64,000 bases of DNA from Verrucomicrobiota bacterium (GTDB lineage Bacteria > Verrucomicrobiota > Verrucomicrobiia > Limisphaerales > PALSA-1396). The notes beneath the pieces were generated by a model that was not told where the DNA came from, did no database searches, and saw nothing but the letters and a program-made list of their open reading frames with translations. The stretch lies in assembly GCA_016200005.1 (NCBI GenBank), contig JACQFP010000085.1:1-64000 (forward strand), written 5' to 3'. The translations under genes were made by a program, and so were the position numbers. Positions 18,001-27,183 of the stretch are shown here, piece by piece (the stretch's first letter is position 1; the number at the start of each line of letters is the position of its first letter).

Positions 18001-18936
18001 ATGAAAACTATCCGAGCTATTCTTCTCACTGCACTGCTCGTATCTGCTGCCCTTGCACGTGCTGCCGAGCCGCAAGTTCTCACCGTCGCCGTCTTCGACT
18101 TCGAGTCGAAGGACGAAGTTGTGCGCGACCTTGGCCCCAAAGTCGCCGCACTCATCAACGCGAACCTGTCGGCCGAATCGCAAATTATCACTGTGGAACG
18201 GGCGGAGTTGGAGAAGGTGTTGGGCGAACAGGAACTGGGTCTGTCCGGAACCGTCAGTGCCGAGAGCGCAGCGAAAGTCGGCCATTTGACCGGCGCCAAA
18301 GTGCTCGTCACCGGGCGCGTGTTCAAGGCGGACAAGGAATTGATTGTCGTTGCCAAGGTCATCGGCACGGAAACCAGCCGCGTTTATGGCGAGTTGGTCA
18401 AAGGTGCGGCGAGCGCATCGATGACTGACCTGTCGGCGGAACTGGCGAAGAAAATTGCAGCGACGGTTTCTGCGAAGGGCGACACGCTCGTGGCCAAGGT
18501 CGAAACGCGTGAGGAACGCATCGCCAAAATCAAGAAGGCGTTGAAGTCCGACAAGCGGCCTGCAGTTTCGGTGAAAATCGCCGAGCAGCATCATGCCGGG
18601 CAGGTTCGGCAGATCATTGATCCGGCCGCCGAGACGGAATTCGGGAAGATACTTCAAGAGTGTGGCTTCAACCTCGTGGACGACAAATCGCCGCAGAAAG
18701 CGGACATCGAAATAATCGGCGAGGCGTTCAGCGCATTCGGTCTGCGCAAAGGGAATTTGATTTCGTGCAAAGCCCGCGTTGAGATCAAGGCCCGAAGAAG
18801 AACGGGCGAAATCCTGGTGGTGGACCGCCAAACCTCCGTGGCCGTGGACGTGACGGAGCAAACCGCGGCGAAGACCGCGCTGCAAAACGCAGCAATAGAG
18901 GTGGCAGAGCGTGTTGTTCCAAATCTGACGCGCTAG
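18001..18936 (+). CDS. CsgG-like secreted protein
   Basis: This 311-residue protein has a signal peptide (1-21, ending ARA) and a CsgG/FlgT-type N-terminal domain: VLTVAVFDFESKD, ITVERAELEKVLGEQELGLSG and VGHLTGAKVLVTGRVF are the usual strands and helix. CsgG itself is an outer-membrane secretion pore with a lipobox, which is absent here, so this is better described as a periplasmic relative. The second half has another alpha/beta domain (KADIEIIGEAFSAFGL). It sits between the secreted protein and the large multi-domain protein and is probably co-transcribed with both. Confidence 0.75.
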   Translation: MKTIRAILLTALLVSAALARAAEPQVLTVAVFDFESKDEVVRDLGPKVAALINANLSAESQIITVERAELEKVLGEQELGLSGTVSAESAAKVGHLTGAKVLVTGRVFKADKELIVVAKVIGTETSRVYGELVKGAASASMTDLSAELAKKIAATVSAKGDTLVAKVETREERIAKIKKALKSDKRPAVSVKIAEQHHAGQVRQIIDPAAETEFGKILQECGFNLVDDKSPQKADIEIIGEAFSAFGLRKGNLISCKARVEIKARRRTGEILVVDRQTSVAVDVTEQTAAKTALQNAAIEVAERVVPNLTR

Positions 18937-18965
18937 GCAACGAATAGTTCCAATCCTATTTCGAT

Positions 18966-21900
18966 ATGAACAAACGATTCTTACTTTTCGCGACTGCGTT
19001 GTTGGCTATCGGCGGTCTGGCGGCGTGGATGATCCTCAGATACGCAAACTCGGACACGAAGTTTTCCGCGATCTCTGATGATGAAATGACACGGCACATG
19101 GCGAAAATGCTTGGACCTGCTCCAGGGGCGCAGCCAGCCCCGGCTGTGCTGGATATGAAACGTCCGGTTCGCTTGGCGATTGGCAGCCTCGGCTTTGCTG
19201 ACGAAGAGACGAACCGGAAGACCGCTGATCTGACGCTGGCAGAACTGACCGGAGCAAAGGGGCTGGAACTGGTCGAGAGACAATCCCTCGATAGGGCGCT
19301 GCAGGAAATGAATCTGAGTCTGTCGGGTCTCATCCGCGCGCGGGATGCTGTTCGCGTCGGGAAACTCGTCCGCGCCGATTGGTTTCTGCTGGGCAGCAGC
19401 TTCAACTTCAACGGAACCAACTCAATTGTTGTGCGGGCCGTGGATGCGCGCACGGGTATACTCCGCGAGGGGGGTGTTTTCGCTAGTGGGCAGTCCCCGA
19501 TGCGTCTGGCATCCGATCTGGCGGGTTTCATACGTCGGTGTCGCCAGAATGCCGCTGAGGCGAAATCCCCGGTGTATCTGGCTGTGGGAAGTTTTGACGA
19601 CCTAAGTGTAAACAATCGCCAGGCGACATTTCCGACGCAATTACGCTCTTACCTCACTGCTGCCTACCAGAAGACCAGCATCACGCTGCTGGAGCGTGAG
19701 TTCGCTAGCACCTTGCTTCAGGAGGTGCGACTCGACCTGGCGGGGTTGACCGATGTGGCGGACACAAATGCCCCAGCGATGCAGTCTGCCTATTGGATGG
19801 TGGATGGATATTACCAATCGTACGAGACTTCTCAATTCGAGGTAGAGTTGGTTCTCAATGTGCGGCGCATGTTCGGGCGAAATCAACAAATCGCTTTGCG
19901 GAACAAGCCGGGCGAGCTTTTGTTTCAGCAGGTCAGAGCGTTCATCGATGGCGTGATGAAACGGGACCAGGCGGCATTGTCGCCGACCCGCGTGACCGAG
20001 CTGCGCGCACAGTTGGCCGTTGGCCGGGATATTCTCATGTCTGTCAAATTGAGCAATCGGGGGCAATTCTCTGACTGGATTGGATATACCGGCAACTTGT
20101 CGGCCAGTGATCTGGCTCGCAACCGTCGGAACATTGAGGAGGCAATCCGGGCATTTGAAACCGTGATGCTCCTCGACCCGAGAAATCGCGAAGCCAAAAT
20201 GGGTCTCGCCGGTTGCTATAAATCGGCGTTTATCAACCGTGTGGATGAAGCACGTGATCTATACCGGGAGATCATTGAAGGCTCAGTGAGTGACAAATGG
20301 ACTCGAGATGCGGAGGAAGAGTTGGTGTGGGGATTCAGGCGCTTCTACAGCCCCGAAGAGAAGCGTCGCTGGTTTGAATCTGCTGCCCAACGCGCTTCCA
20401 ACGTGGCCTCTCTGGAATTCTACCAAAATCAGCTTAAGGCCGCGAACGAAGAGGTTATCCTTGAAAAGCGTGGCACATCGGAAGCAGAAAGGGTGGCCGA
20501 GGAACGTTTGTTTCGGGACATGCAGGCTTGGGAAAAACAGGTGCGGGGGCACATGTTTGGCGTGGACTTCTACAACACGGGTTTGGGGAAGTACGTCGAA
20601 GCTTTTGGAACTAACCACGCGGCTGCCGCCAAACGACTGGTGGAACTACTGCCGAAACTTCAGGCGGCATCATCCAATCTGGCCCCACATATCCTGGCGG
20701 GCGTCGTCACGTTTCAGTTGGATACCAACGCGCCGATCATCTCGGAATTTGAACGATCGCTCGACAGGGATTCAGAAAATCCGCGAGAGATGTTTGAGTC
20801 CCGTTACTATATTCAACTGCTCGCCAGCCCGGTCTATCGCTGGGCTGCGGAGAAAAAGCTTTATTCTATTGCGGCGAAAACAAAGGCCCTCTTGATACAT
20901 GCGGCGGGCAAAAACCCCGGCCTCTCGGTCGGTAACGAGGACAAGATGGGGTTGGCCTTCAGCTATCTCGGTGCGCAAGAGTGGCAGAAGGCATTGGAAG
21001 TTTTTCAAGGCTACTCCAACCGGCCAGTTCTGATGGGAAACGGCGGTCTTTGGGGCAAAGCTTTTACTCCCGTACTCACTCGTAAAGAGGTCGCGTATTG
21101 CCAGAAAAAATTGGGACTGCCGGTCGCGTCTGACCCGCGTGAGTTTGAGATGGGTGACGCCTGTTTCTGTCTGCACGAGCCTTCCGTGTTCGCGACTACA
21201 CCGGATGGGCTGTGGATCTGCATCGGTGATCAATTGATGCAGCTCGATTTTGACCTAAAGACCAATTTCACCATCCGCCTGCCGATCGAAGGTTCGACGG
21301 CGATCACCCGGCTGTGCCCCGGCTCAACCAACATCTGGATTGGAACAGCGGGTGAAGGGTTGATCGAGATAGATAAAGCCACTCGCCAGTGCCGCCGGCT
21401 GACCGTGAAGGATGGCTTGATGATGGATTACATCACGGAACTTCACCTCGCCAAAGACACGCTGTGGATTGGTTACGGTCATGGACCCAGTGGCGGACTC
21501 GGACGCCTCGATGTATCCACGCGACGAATCGTTTCCTATACGCGTTCGCTTCTGGACAAGCCGAATCTTCAAGGGCGCTCTGACAATGGCCACCTGATCG
21601 GATCACGCGAGCTACCACCGGGCAAATTGGTTTTCGGAATCACGACCAGCCCGAATGGGGAGATATGGGTGCTGGGGCACGGCGCAGGCTTGCGGCGGTA
21701 CAAACCGCAGGATGAAACTTGGGAAACGATTGAGAAAGTGGGTGGTGGTTGCCTGGTGGCAGACTCAGAGCGAATATTTCTCGGCCAGGATCGATCGCAA
21801 CTAGATTACGATGGGCGGCTAAACGCCACTTGTGAATTGGGTGTGCATGTCATGGACTTAATGAATGGTCAGTTGCGGAAGTTTGGGGAGGTAGAGGGTT

Positions 21901-22133
21901 TGCCGTGCTCGGCAGTAACCACCATGACGCTGGATGGCCAGAATTTGTGGATTGGTGGCACTGGTTTCATCGCTTGCGTGGATGCTGGCGAAGGGAAAGT
22001 TCGCAATCTAGCGTATGTCAACACTCGGGGCGCTGTACTCAACGGCGTGCAACAGATTCAAATCGGCGGTGGCTACGTCTGGGCCAATTTCGACAAACAT
22101 CTTCATCGCGCCTCGTTGAAAGATGTACGATGA
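18966..22133 (+). CDS. large CsgG/CsgG/TPR/beta-propeller envelope protein
   Basis: The 1055-residue protein has an N-terminal signal anchor (about 5-25), then two CsgG-like domains: the first has RLAIGSLGF and ELVERQSLDRALQEMNLSLSG (about 66-190), the second YLAVGSFDDL and LLEREFASTLLQEVRLDLAG (about 202-330). A helical TPR-like part (about 370-700, with VMLLDPRNREAKMGLAGCY) follows. The last 330 residues contain repeated propeller blades of the two-component-regulator type (IWIGTAGEGLIEI, LWIGYGHGPSGGL, LWIGGTGFIACV). The order suggests a periplasmic scaffold. I know no named protein with this layout. Confidence 0.7.
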   Translation: MNKRFLLFATALLAIGGLAAWMILRYANSDTKFSAISDDEMTRHMAKMLGPAPGAQPAPAVLDMKRPVRLAIGSLGFADEETNRKTADLTLAELTGAKGLELVERQSLDRALQEMNLSLSGLIRARDAVRVGKLVRADWFLLGSSFNFNGTNSIVVRAVDARTGILREGGVFASGQSPMRLASDLAGFIRRCRQNAAEAKSPVYLAVGSFDDLSVNNRQATFPTQLRSYLTAAYQKTSITLLEREFASTLLQEVRLDLAGLTDVADTNAPAMQSAYWMVDGYYQSYETSQFEVELVLNVRRMFGRNQQIALRNKPGELLFQQVRAFIDGVMKRDQAALSPTRVTELRAQLAVGRDILMSVKLSNRGQFSDWIGYTGNLSASDLARNRRNIEEAIRAFETVMLLDPRNREAKMGLAGCYKSAFINRVDEARDLYREIIEGSVSDKWTRDAEEELVWGFRRFYSPEEKRRWFESAAQRASNVASLEFYQNQLKAANEEVILEKRGTSEAERVAEERLFRDMQAWEKQVRGHMFGVDFYNTGLGKYVEAFGTNHAAAAKRLVELLPKLQAASSNLAPHILAGVVTFQLDTNAPIISEFERSLDRDSENPREMFESRYYIQLLASPVYRWAAEKKLYSIAAKTKALLIHAAGKNPGLSVGNEDKMGLAFSYLGAQEWQKALEVFQGYSNRPVLMGNGGLWGKAFTPVLTRKEVAYCQKKLGLPVASDPREFEMGDACFCLHEPSVFATTPDGLWICIGDQLMQLDFDLKTNFTIRLPIEGSTAITRLCPGSTNIWIGTAGEGLIEIDKATRQCRRLTVKDGLMMDYITELHLAKDTLWIGYGHGPSGGLGRLDVSTRRIVSYTRSLLDKPNLQGRSDNGHLIGSRELPPGKLVFGITTSPNGEIWVLGHGAGLRRYKPQDETWETIEKVGGGCLVADSERIFLGQDRSQLDYDGRLNATCELGVHVMDLMNGQLRKFGEVEGLPCSAVTTMTLDGQNLWIGGTGFIACVDAGEGKVRNLAYVNTRGAVLNGVQQIQIGGGYVWANFDKHLHRASLKDVR

Positions 22134-22289
22134 AGAAGGAGCAACGGGCCGGCAGAACAGTGAACTGTCAAACTGGGGACGCGGTTGGAGCGCGTGCTCC
22201 GGAAGCTGGTCAAATGAACGTTTCAACCATGCACTGTGATCTTCGCCAACGCCATCGTCCATTTTTCAATTGAATTTCTTTCGGACACG

Positions 22290-23459
22290 TCAATCCGGCT
22301 TCTTCAGTTCCGGCAGACGGCGCGGAGCGTAGTAGGGTTTCCCGTTGAGCTTTTGTACTTCCTTGGAAAAGCTGGTGCCGTAATCGCGTTGCGCGTCCGA
22401 GAGTGTCCAGGCTTGCCGTTTGTAATTCCAACTTTCCGGATTCAATCGCTGCGCTTCTTTGTAATGCCGGATGGAGGCCGCGGTCTGGCCCGTGCGATAA
22501 AGGTGCTCGGCCAGACCGAACTCTGCCGCCGCCAGCGCCCATTCGGGTGGCGGCGGTGTCAGGCGCGCTCTTAATTCCGGTTCACTCAACACGAACGCGC
22601 TTTGTTCGCCCTTGGCCACCCAATCGCGAATCGCGTCGAGGTAGGGCGCGGCGTCCAATCCGTGCAGCGCCTGATAACGATTGTCGGCGTAGGCGACCTC
22701 ATTGGGGCGAACGATCCGACCCTGTTCGTTGATCCAGACGGCGGTGGGCACATTCACCATGTTGTAGAGCCGGGTGACGACGTGCTGCGTGTCGATGAGA
22801 ACCGTGTAATCCAGTTTCGCCTTCTCAATCCACGGCCCCGCATCCTTCGCGCCTCCGGTGTCCTGCGCGACGGAAACAATCTCGAAATTCCGATCCTTCA
22901 ACTCCTGGTAAAATATCTGCCAAACTGGCAGATCGAAGCGGCACCCTCACCACGATGCCCAGGTGATGAGCAGCACCTTCTTGCCGCGAAAATCCGAGAG
23001 TGAGTGCGCCTTGCCTTTCAAGTCCGGCAGCGTGAAGTCGGGTGCCATGAGCGAGGTCAGATAGCCGTTCTGTTCGGCGGCGCGCGGACCGAAATACCAA
23101 ATCGCGGCTTCTGCGTCGTAAGCCGCGGGCTGGTGCAAAAGCCGGGCAAACTCGTTCAGATTGAACCAGGTGACCGCCGCGTTTGTTGTCAGGAACGACT
23201 GTTTCCGGTCCGCTGGAATGGGAAAACAAAGTTCATCGCGGCACACTCCCTCCGGCTTGAGTTCGAACCGGCTGGCGCGCTTGAGGTCGGCGAGTTTCAC
23301 CCAGAGGTCAGCAGCGTTGGTGGCAGGGAAAGACGTGGGTGGCGCAACGATCTCGGTTGCAATTCCCTCATAAATGACCACGCGAGAACCGTCGTTGGCA
23401 GCCGAAGCATTCATTGCCATCACACCGAACAATGCCGCCCGGAAACAGAGCGTTCGCAT
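22290..23459 (-). CDS. candidate selenoprotein: secreted redoxin/TlpA-like protein with in-frame UGA
   Basis: Read straight through one TGA (22947-22949), the frame gives 389 residues: a signal peptide (about 1-20), an N-terminal domain, a redoxin domain starting at FTLPDLKGKAHSLSDFRGK, and a C-terminal TPR-like segment. The TGA is codon 171 and falls exactly at the peroxidatic position, in the context WASW-[UGA]-GCRFDLP. Both sides stay in frame and in family (IVSVAQDTGG, NVPTAVWINEQG follow). I infer selenocysteine, giving a U-x-C redox motif with Cys173. A nonsense mutation or a sequencing error at a Cys codon is the alternative. TGA is an ordinary stop elsewhere in this window. It follows the acylase gene by 59 bp. 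Confidence 0.7.
22915..22949 (-). promoter_or_regulatory. bacterial SECIS-like hairpin after the UGA
   Basis: On the minus strand the UGA is followed by 13 nt, then a perfect 8 bp stem AUCUGCCA/UGGCAGAU closing a 3-nt loop GUU. The loop begins 21 nt after the UGA and its first base is G. Both properties agree with the published description of bacterial SECIS elements, which bind SelB and direct selenocysteine insertion. A weaker lower stem (UGGUGAGG with UUUUACCA, several G-U pairs) could enclose the UGA itself. The hairpin lies within coding sequence. Confidence 0.65.
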
Positions 23460-23518
23460 GGCGGCATCAACTCATCTATCAGAATGGATTTCAAGCCGAT
23501 AACAGCGTTAGCTCAATT

Positions 23519-25768
23519 TTACTTTTCCCCCGGGTGGTATGTCCTCGTCGCCTGAGCCACGACGTCTTTCCAGTAGAACGGAGATTCCTTGAACTTGCGT
23601 TGCGAGAGCAGTTGCGCCTGGTCGAAGAAGTGTGGCGACGCCGGGTCGCTGCTGGCGCCGTACTGCAGAAGAGTTTTGGCGCGCACCGTCTTCTTCCCGA
23701 ATTCGAACACACCCATAAAACTGTTGCCCACCACCGCGTACTGCTTGCTACGGTCAACGTGCCCCGGGATTGGCGGGGTGTAATACTGCGTGAACGCGAC
23801 TCCCAAGGTGCCGGGAATGCCAGCCGTAGGCACACTCGGCAATTTGTCGCTGAACGGAACCTTGGCGAGGTCTGCCACGTTGGCTTGTCGTTGCAGTCGG
23901 TGGATGTCGCCCCAGGCAATTTTCCAATTGCCGTAAATGTGTTGCAGCTTTTCCGCCGCCGTCACGAGCGCTTGAAACTGCGCTTTGGGGTTGTTGATCA
24001 TTTCCGGTTTCAGGCTCTCTTTCGTGGCAAAACCTGGCCCGACCAGTTCCTCATACCATTGAACGCAGAGGCTTGCCTGCGTGGACTTCACGCCGCCGCG
24101 GCAATCCCAGTTCAACAGATGAGTGAAATACGGTTCGGCTTTGCGGGCAAGTTCCGGGTCGGTCTGCTTCAACTCTTCAAACTGAATTTTGTATTTTGGC
24201 AACTCCGTCAGCGCCCAGTAAATGGTCGTGTCCAGACACAGCGTCTCCCATTTTTCGAAGGTGATGTCGTGGACATTGCGCAAGAGGTAACGCGCCATTC
24301 TCGCCCGGCGCTTATCGTCGTTCTGCTCCTTCTTCTGGATCATGTAGGCAGGATAATTTCCGGGGAACGGATTGCCATCGTCCGTGGTGGTGAACGGAGT
24401 CTGGTTGCAGTTCTGAACAAAACCCGAGATCGGATTTAACACGCGCGGCAATTCGTTGAAGGCGTGATAACCCTGCCATTCGGTGCGCGGATTGGCGCCA
24501 TCCAGTGGTTTCTCGGCTTCGAAGGCCGGGTCGCGCTTGGGCACGATACCGTTGTAAAGATACAGGATGTTTCCATCGCGGTCGGCATACACGACATTGT
24601 AAATGTGCTGCTCCAGGCGGGACATGGCATTGAGAAACTCGGACAAGTTTTTCGCCTTGAGCATCTGGAGCGATTGGCGCGGGTAGAAGGCTTCGCGAAA
24701 TTTGGCGATGTTCACCGCGATTTGTCTGGTGTCGTTGATCTTTTCGGCAATCGGGCCGTGGTGTGTTTTCCGAAAGGTCACCTCACGCTCGGTCATGCCA
24801 TTGGTCGTTTTGACTTTGATGGTGTCATGCCATTCGGTCGCGGTGCGATAACCATCGCCATACTTGTAATTCAGCGGGTGGCCGGGATCGTCAAACGTTT
24901 CCTGCCAGGCATCGCCGGTGTTGGGCTTGTTCACCGTGAAAGTCCACCCCATGTTTTCATTGTGTCCAATGGTGGTAAGCGGACTGCCGAAAAAAGTGGC
25001 CCCGGAAAAATTCAGACCCTCGCCGCTGTGAAGGTGCGCTTCGTAAAACTGACCAAAGCCGTAATACGGCTGGTGCGGATTGGAAAAAAGCATCGTGGAA
25101 TGGTTCTTCGTCCGGCCGGGAGCGATGGCGTAAGCGTTGCTCCCGATGAATTCTGCTTCGGTTGCATCGCTGTTCTTGGCGAAGTCGGATTTGGCAGTGT
25201 GCGTTCCCTGGTAAATGGTTTGCAACAGGACGTTCCGACCAAAGGCCATCAAATACCACGGCTCAAAGCGTTCCAGCAGGCGCAATTTCACGCCGGGATT
25301 TTTCTCGATGTAATAGTTGATGCCCGCGACGAACGCGGCACACACGGCGCGGTCCTTGGGTGGAAGTTTCTCGAAATCTTCCCGCGCCAGACGCGGCACC
25401 TCGAACAGTCGATTCAACCAATCGCCGGAATAGGCCGCCTCCCCGTTCAATTCGCTGGCCCGTCCCAATCCGGCAACATACGACTCTTCAAGCTGCCACA
25501 AATAATCCTCCGCCTGACAATACGCGAAACCGAAGATCACGGATTCATCCGTCGGCCCGTCGATGTGCGGCATTCCGTATTGATCGCGATAAATGGTGAC
25601 GCTGCGGGCGAAGGCCGCCGCGTCGATGCTGGGCGACGCTGACTCGCTCGCGTGAACCGGATTCAGGAGTCCGGCCACCACGGCAAACCAGACCGTCAAG
25701 AGCCATTGAGTGCGAAATGTTCTGCCAACCGATTGCCTGGCGCCGTAATGAGCGTGCTTGGATTTCAT
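23519..25768 (-). CDS. penicillin acylase family (Ntn-hydrolase) protein
   Basis: This 749-residue precursor has a signal peptide (about 15-42) and the penicillin amidase layout: an alpha chain starting at VTIYRDQYGMPHI, a spacer, and the autocatalytic GSNAYAIAPGRT where Ser becomes the N-terminal nucleophile of the beta chain. HPQPYYGFGQFYEAHL-type sequence, GHNENMGWTFT and the C-terminal NSFMGVFEF block fit the family. Members hydrolyse amides of acyl side chains, including N-acyl-homoserine lactones; the substrate here is unknown. ATG 25768 is preferred over the longer frame to 25906 because it starts just before the signal peptide. Confidence 0.9.
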   Translation of the reverse strand: MKSKHAHYGARQSVGRTFRTQWLLTVWFAVVAGLLNPVHASESASPSIDAAAFARSVTIYRDQYGMPHIDGPTDESVIFGFAYCQAEDYLWQLEESYVAGLGRASELNGEAAYSGDWLNRLFEVPRLAREDFEKLPPKDRAVCAAFVAGINYYIEKNPGVKLRLLERFEPWYLMAFGRNVLLQTIYQGTHTAKSDFAKNSDATEAEFIGSNAYAIAPGRTKNHSTMLFSNPHQPYYGFGQFYEAHLHSGEGLNFSGATFFGSPLTTIGHNENMGWTFTVNKPNTGDAWQETFDDPGHPLNYKYGDGYRTATEWHDTIKVKTTNGMTEREVTFRKTHHGPIAEKINDTRQIAVNIAKFREAFYPRQSLQMLKAKNLSEFLNAMSRLEQHIYNVVYADRDGNILYLYNGIVPKRDPAFEAEKPLDGANPRTEWQGYHAFNELPRVLNPISGFVQNCNQTPFTTTDDGNPFPGNYPAYMIQKKEQNDDKRRARMARYLLRNVHDITFEKWETLCLDTTIYWALTELPKYKIQFEELKQTDPELARKAEPYFTHLLNWDCRGGVKSTQASLCVQWYEELVGPGFATKESLKPEMINNPKAQFQALVTAAEKLQHIYGNWKIAWGDIHRLQRQANVADLAKVPFSDKLPSVPTAGIPGTLGVAFTQYYTPPIPGHVDRSKQYAVVGNSFMGVFEFGKKTVRAKTLLQYGASSDPASPHFFDQAQLLSQRKFKESPFYWKDVVAQATRTYHPGEK

Positions 25769-25909
25769 TTTTTTTGTTTGGCAGCGGCGAATCACTATCA
25801 CAAAACTCAGCCTGCCTTCAAGGACGGTCGGTTGATGGGTTGGGGTGTTTCGGTTTGCGGCAGGATTCACCGGTGATGCGGGCGTTCCTCGCGCAACCAA
25901 CAGCATCGA

Positions 25910-26428
25910 CTAAGCCACGGTGCCCTTCGGCTTGACCGCGATGACGCCGTTGATTTTCCAGCCCGCGTCTTCCTTTCGCAAAAAATATTGGTAGTGCACG
26001 ACGTTGCCGGATTCACCTTCCACCTCCACGTTCACAACCGCTTCCTCGCCGTTGTCGCGCACCACGCCGAACTCCGCCGACTTGAACCGCGCGATGACCG
26101 GATAGCCGCCCTTGACCATCCGCTCAAACGCCGCCAGTGGATACTGCGTCTTGACGCCGGCGGCGGCGAAAGTATATGCCGTCACGTAATCATCGTCGCG
26201 GAAGGCGGCGAGTTGGGACTTGATGATCTGGGTCAATTCCCGGCGCCGCGAGTCCGCGCTGATCTGCAACGACGGTGCTTCGGCCGGTGGTTTTCCGCGC
26301 GCTTCCGAGTAGGTCAGTTCGTCGTCTGGATTCACGACGACATGAAACCAGCGGTACAAAAAGAACAGGCCGACACAGGCGATCAAGAGTGCCGCCAGGC
26401 GGATCGTGGTGTTCAGGCGTGGTTTCAT
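25910..26428 (-). CDS. DUF4864-like membrane-anchored protein
   Basis: The 172-residue protein has one N-terminal membrane helix (about 9-28) and an extracytoplasmic domain resembling DUF4864: IIKSQLAAFRDDDYVTAY followed by YPLAAFERMVKGGYPVIAR and a cystatin/NTF2-like sheet (VVHYQYFLRKEDAGWKINGV). It has no catalytic motif. Its start overlaps the stop of the TonB-like gene by 4 bp, so the two are co-translated. A gap of 141 bp separates it from the acylase gene downstream. Confidence 0.7.
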   Translation of the reverse strand: MKPRLNTTIRLAALLIACVGLFFLYRWFHVVVNPDDELTYSEARGKPPAEAPSLQISADSRRRELTQIIKSQLAAFRDDDYVTAYTFAAAGVKTQYPLAAFERMVKGGYPVIARFKSAEFGVVRDNGEEAVVNVEVEGESGNVVHYQYFLRKEDAGWKINGVIAVKPKGTVA

Positions 26429-27183
26429 TCCAAAGTGCGTTTGGCTTTGAGATGGAAGTTGATGATAAACATGCGTTGCGTTGCTTGATCGCTGGCGGGA
26501 AAGGGTTGGCCAATGGCTTTGACCCGGTCAAGCACGGCCGCGATTGAGGTGTCCAACGCGAAAACTCCCGATAGTCTGAGAACCTGGTAGGAGGAGACAG
26601 CGCCATTGCGCGAAACGGTGACCGATACCCTGACGGCCACACTGTCATCCGCGAGTCCGTCTGGGGGGAGCCAGGCATTTTCATAAACGGCTTCCACCAA
26701 GTTCTGGTAATCAACAACAGGTCTTCCTTCGGGAATTATTGGCGAGCTCCGGCCTTGGGTGGAAGATTGTTTGCGAATGGTTTCCAAAACCTCGTTCACT
26801 TGTGCCGCACGATTAGCCATCCCTTCGGAGCTTTCTCCGTCTTGGATTGATTTTCGGTATTCAGAGCGACTGCGGATCAAGGGATTCGAAATATCAACTT
26901 TCGGCCACCGGTTAGCCGTCCGTGCTGACGGCTTTCTTGCAGTTTGACCAGGTGGCTGCGGTGATTCTGAACTCTCTGAATGGGGGGTGTCAGCATTGTG
27001 CAAAGTTCTTTCGACCCGCTGGTTTGGCAAGACTGTTATTGTCGTTTCGGGTGGTTTGTTTTTTGACGCTCCGCCCGGTTCATACTTGACCACCAGGAAC
27101 GCCGGGCCGACGAACAACAGCGCCAGCAAAAGGATATGCCCCGTCACCGAGGCGACAACGCTCTTTTTTTGAAGTCGGCTCAT
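26425..27183 (-). CDS. TonB-like energy transducer protein
   Basis: This 252-residue protein has a short cytoplasmic N-terminus, a transmembrane helix (about 12-32), a Ser/Pro-rich periplasmic stretch (about 60-120) and a C-terminal TonB/TolA-type domain with AWLPPDGLADDSVAVRVSVTVSRNGAVSSYQVLRLSG-like strand order (about 165-245). TonB proteins pass energy from an ExbB-ExbD motor to outer-membrane receptors, but no exbBD or receptor gene is in the window. A TolA-like role is an alternative. The ATG overlaps the stop of a short upstream frame. Confidence 0.72.
   Translation of the reverse strand: MSRLQKKSVVASVTGHILLLALLFVGPAFLVVKYEPGGASKNKPPETTITVLPNQRVERTLHNADTPHSESSESPQPPGQTARKPSARTANRWPKVDISNPLIRSRSEYRKSIQDGESSEGMANRAAQVNEVLETIRKQSSTQGRSSPIIPEGRPVVDYQNLVEAVYENAWLPPDGLADDSVAVRVSVTVSRNGAVSSYQVLRLSGVFALDTSIAAVLDRVKAIGQPFPASDQATQRMFIINFHLKAKRTLE

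Noticed and set aside
22290-22901. A separate 203-residue gene starting at ATG 22901
   Set aside because: Its sequence continues in frame from the upstream redoxin half, and it starts in the middle of the thioredoxin fold. A single gene with a recoded UGA explains both parts better.
24464-25642. Plus-strand frame of 392 residues over the penicillin-acylase gene
   Set aside because: The minus strand carries the full acylase with catalytic serine; the plus frame has no recognisable fold.
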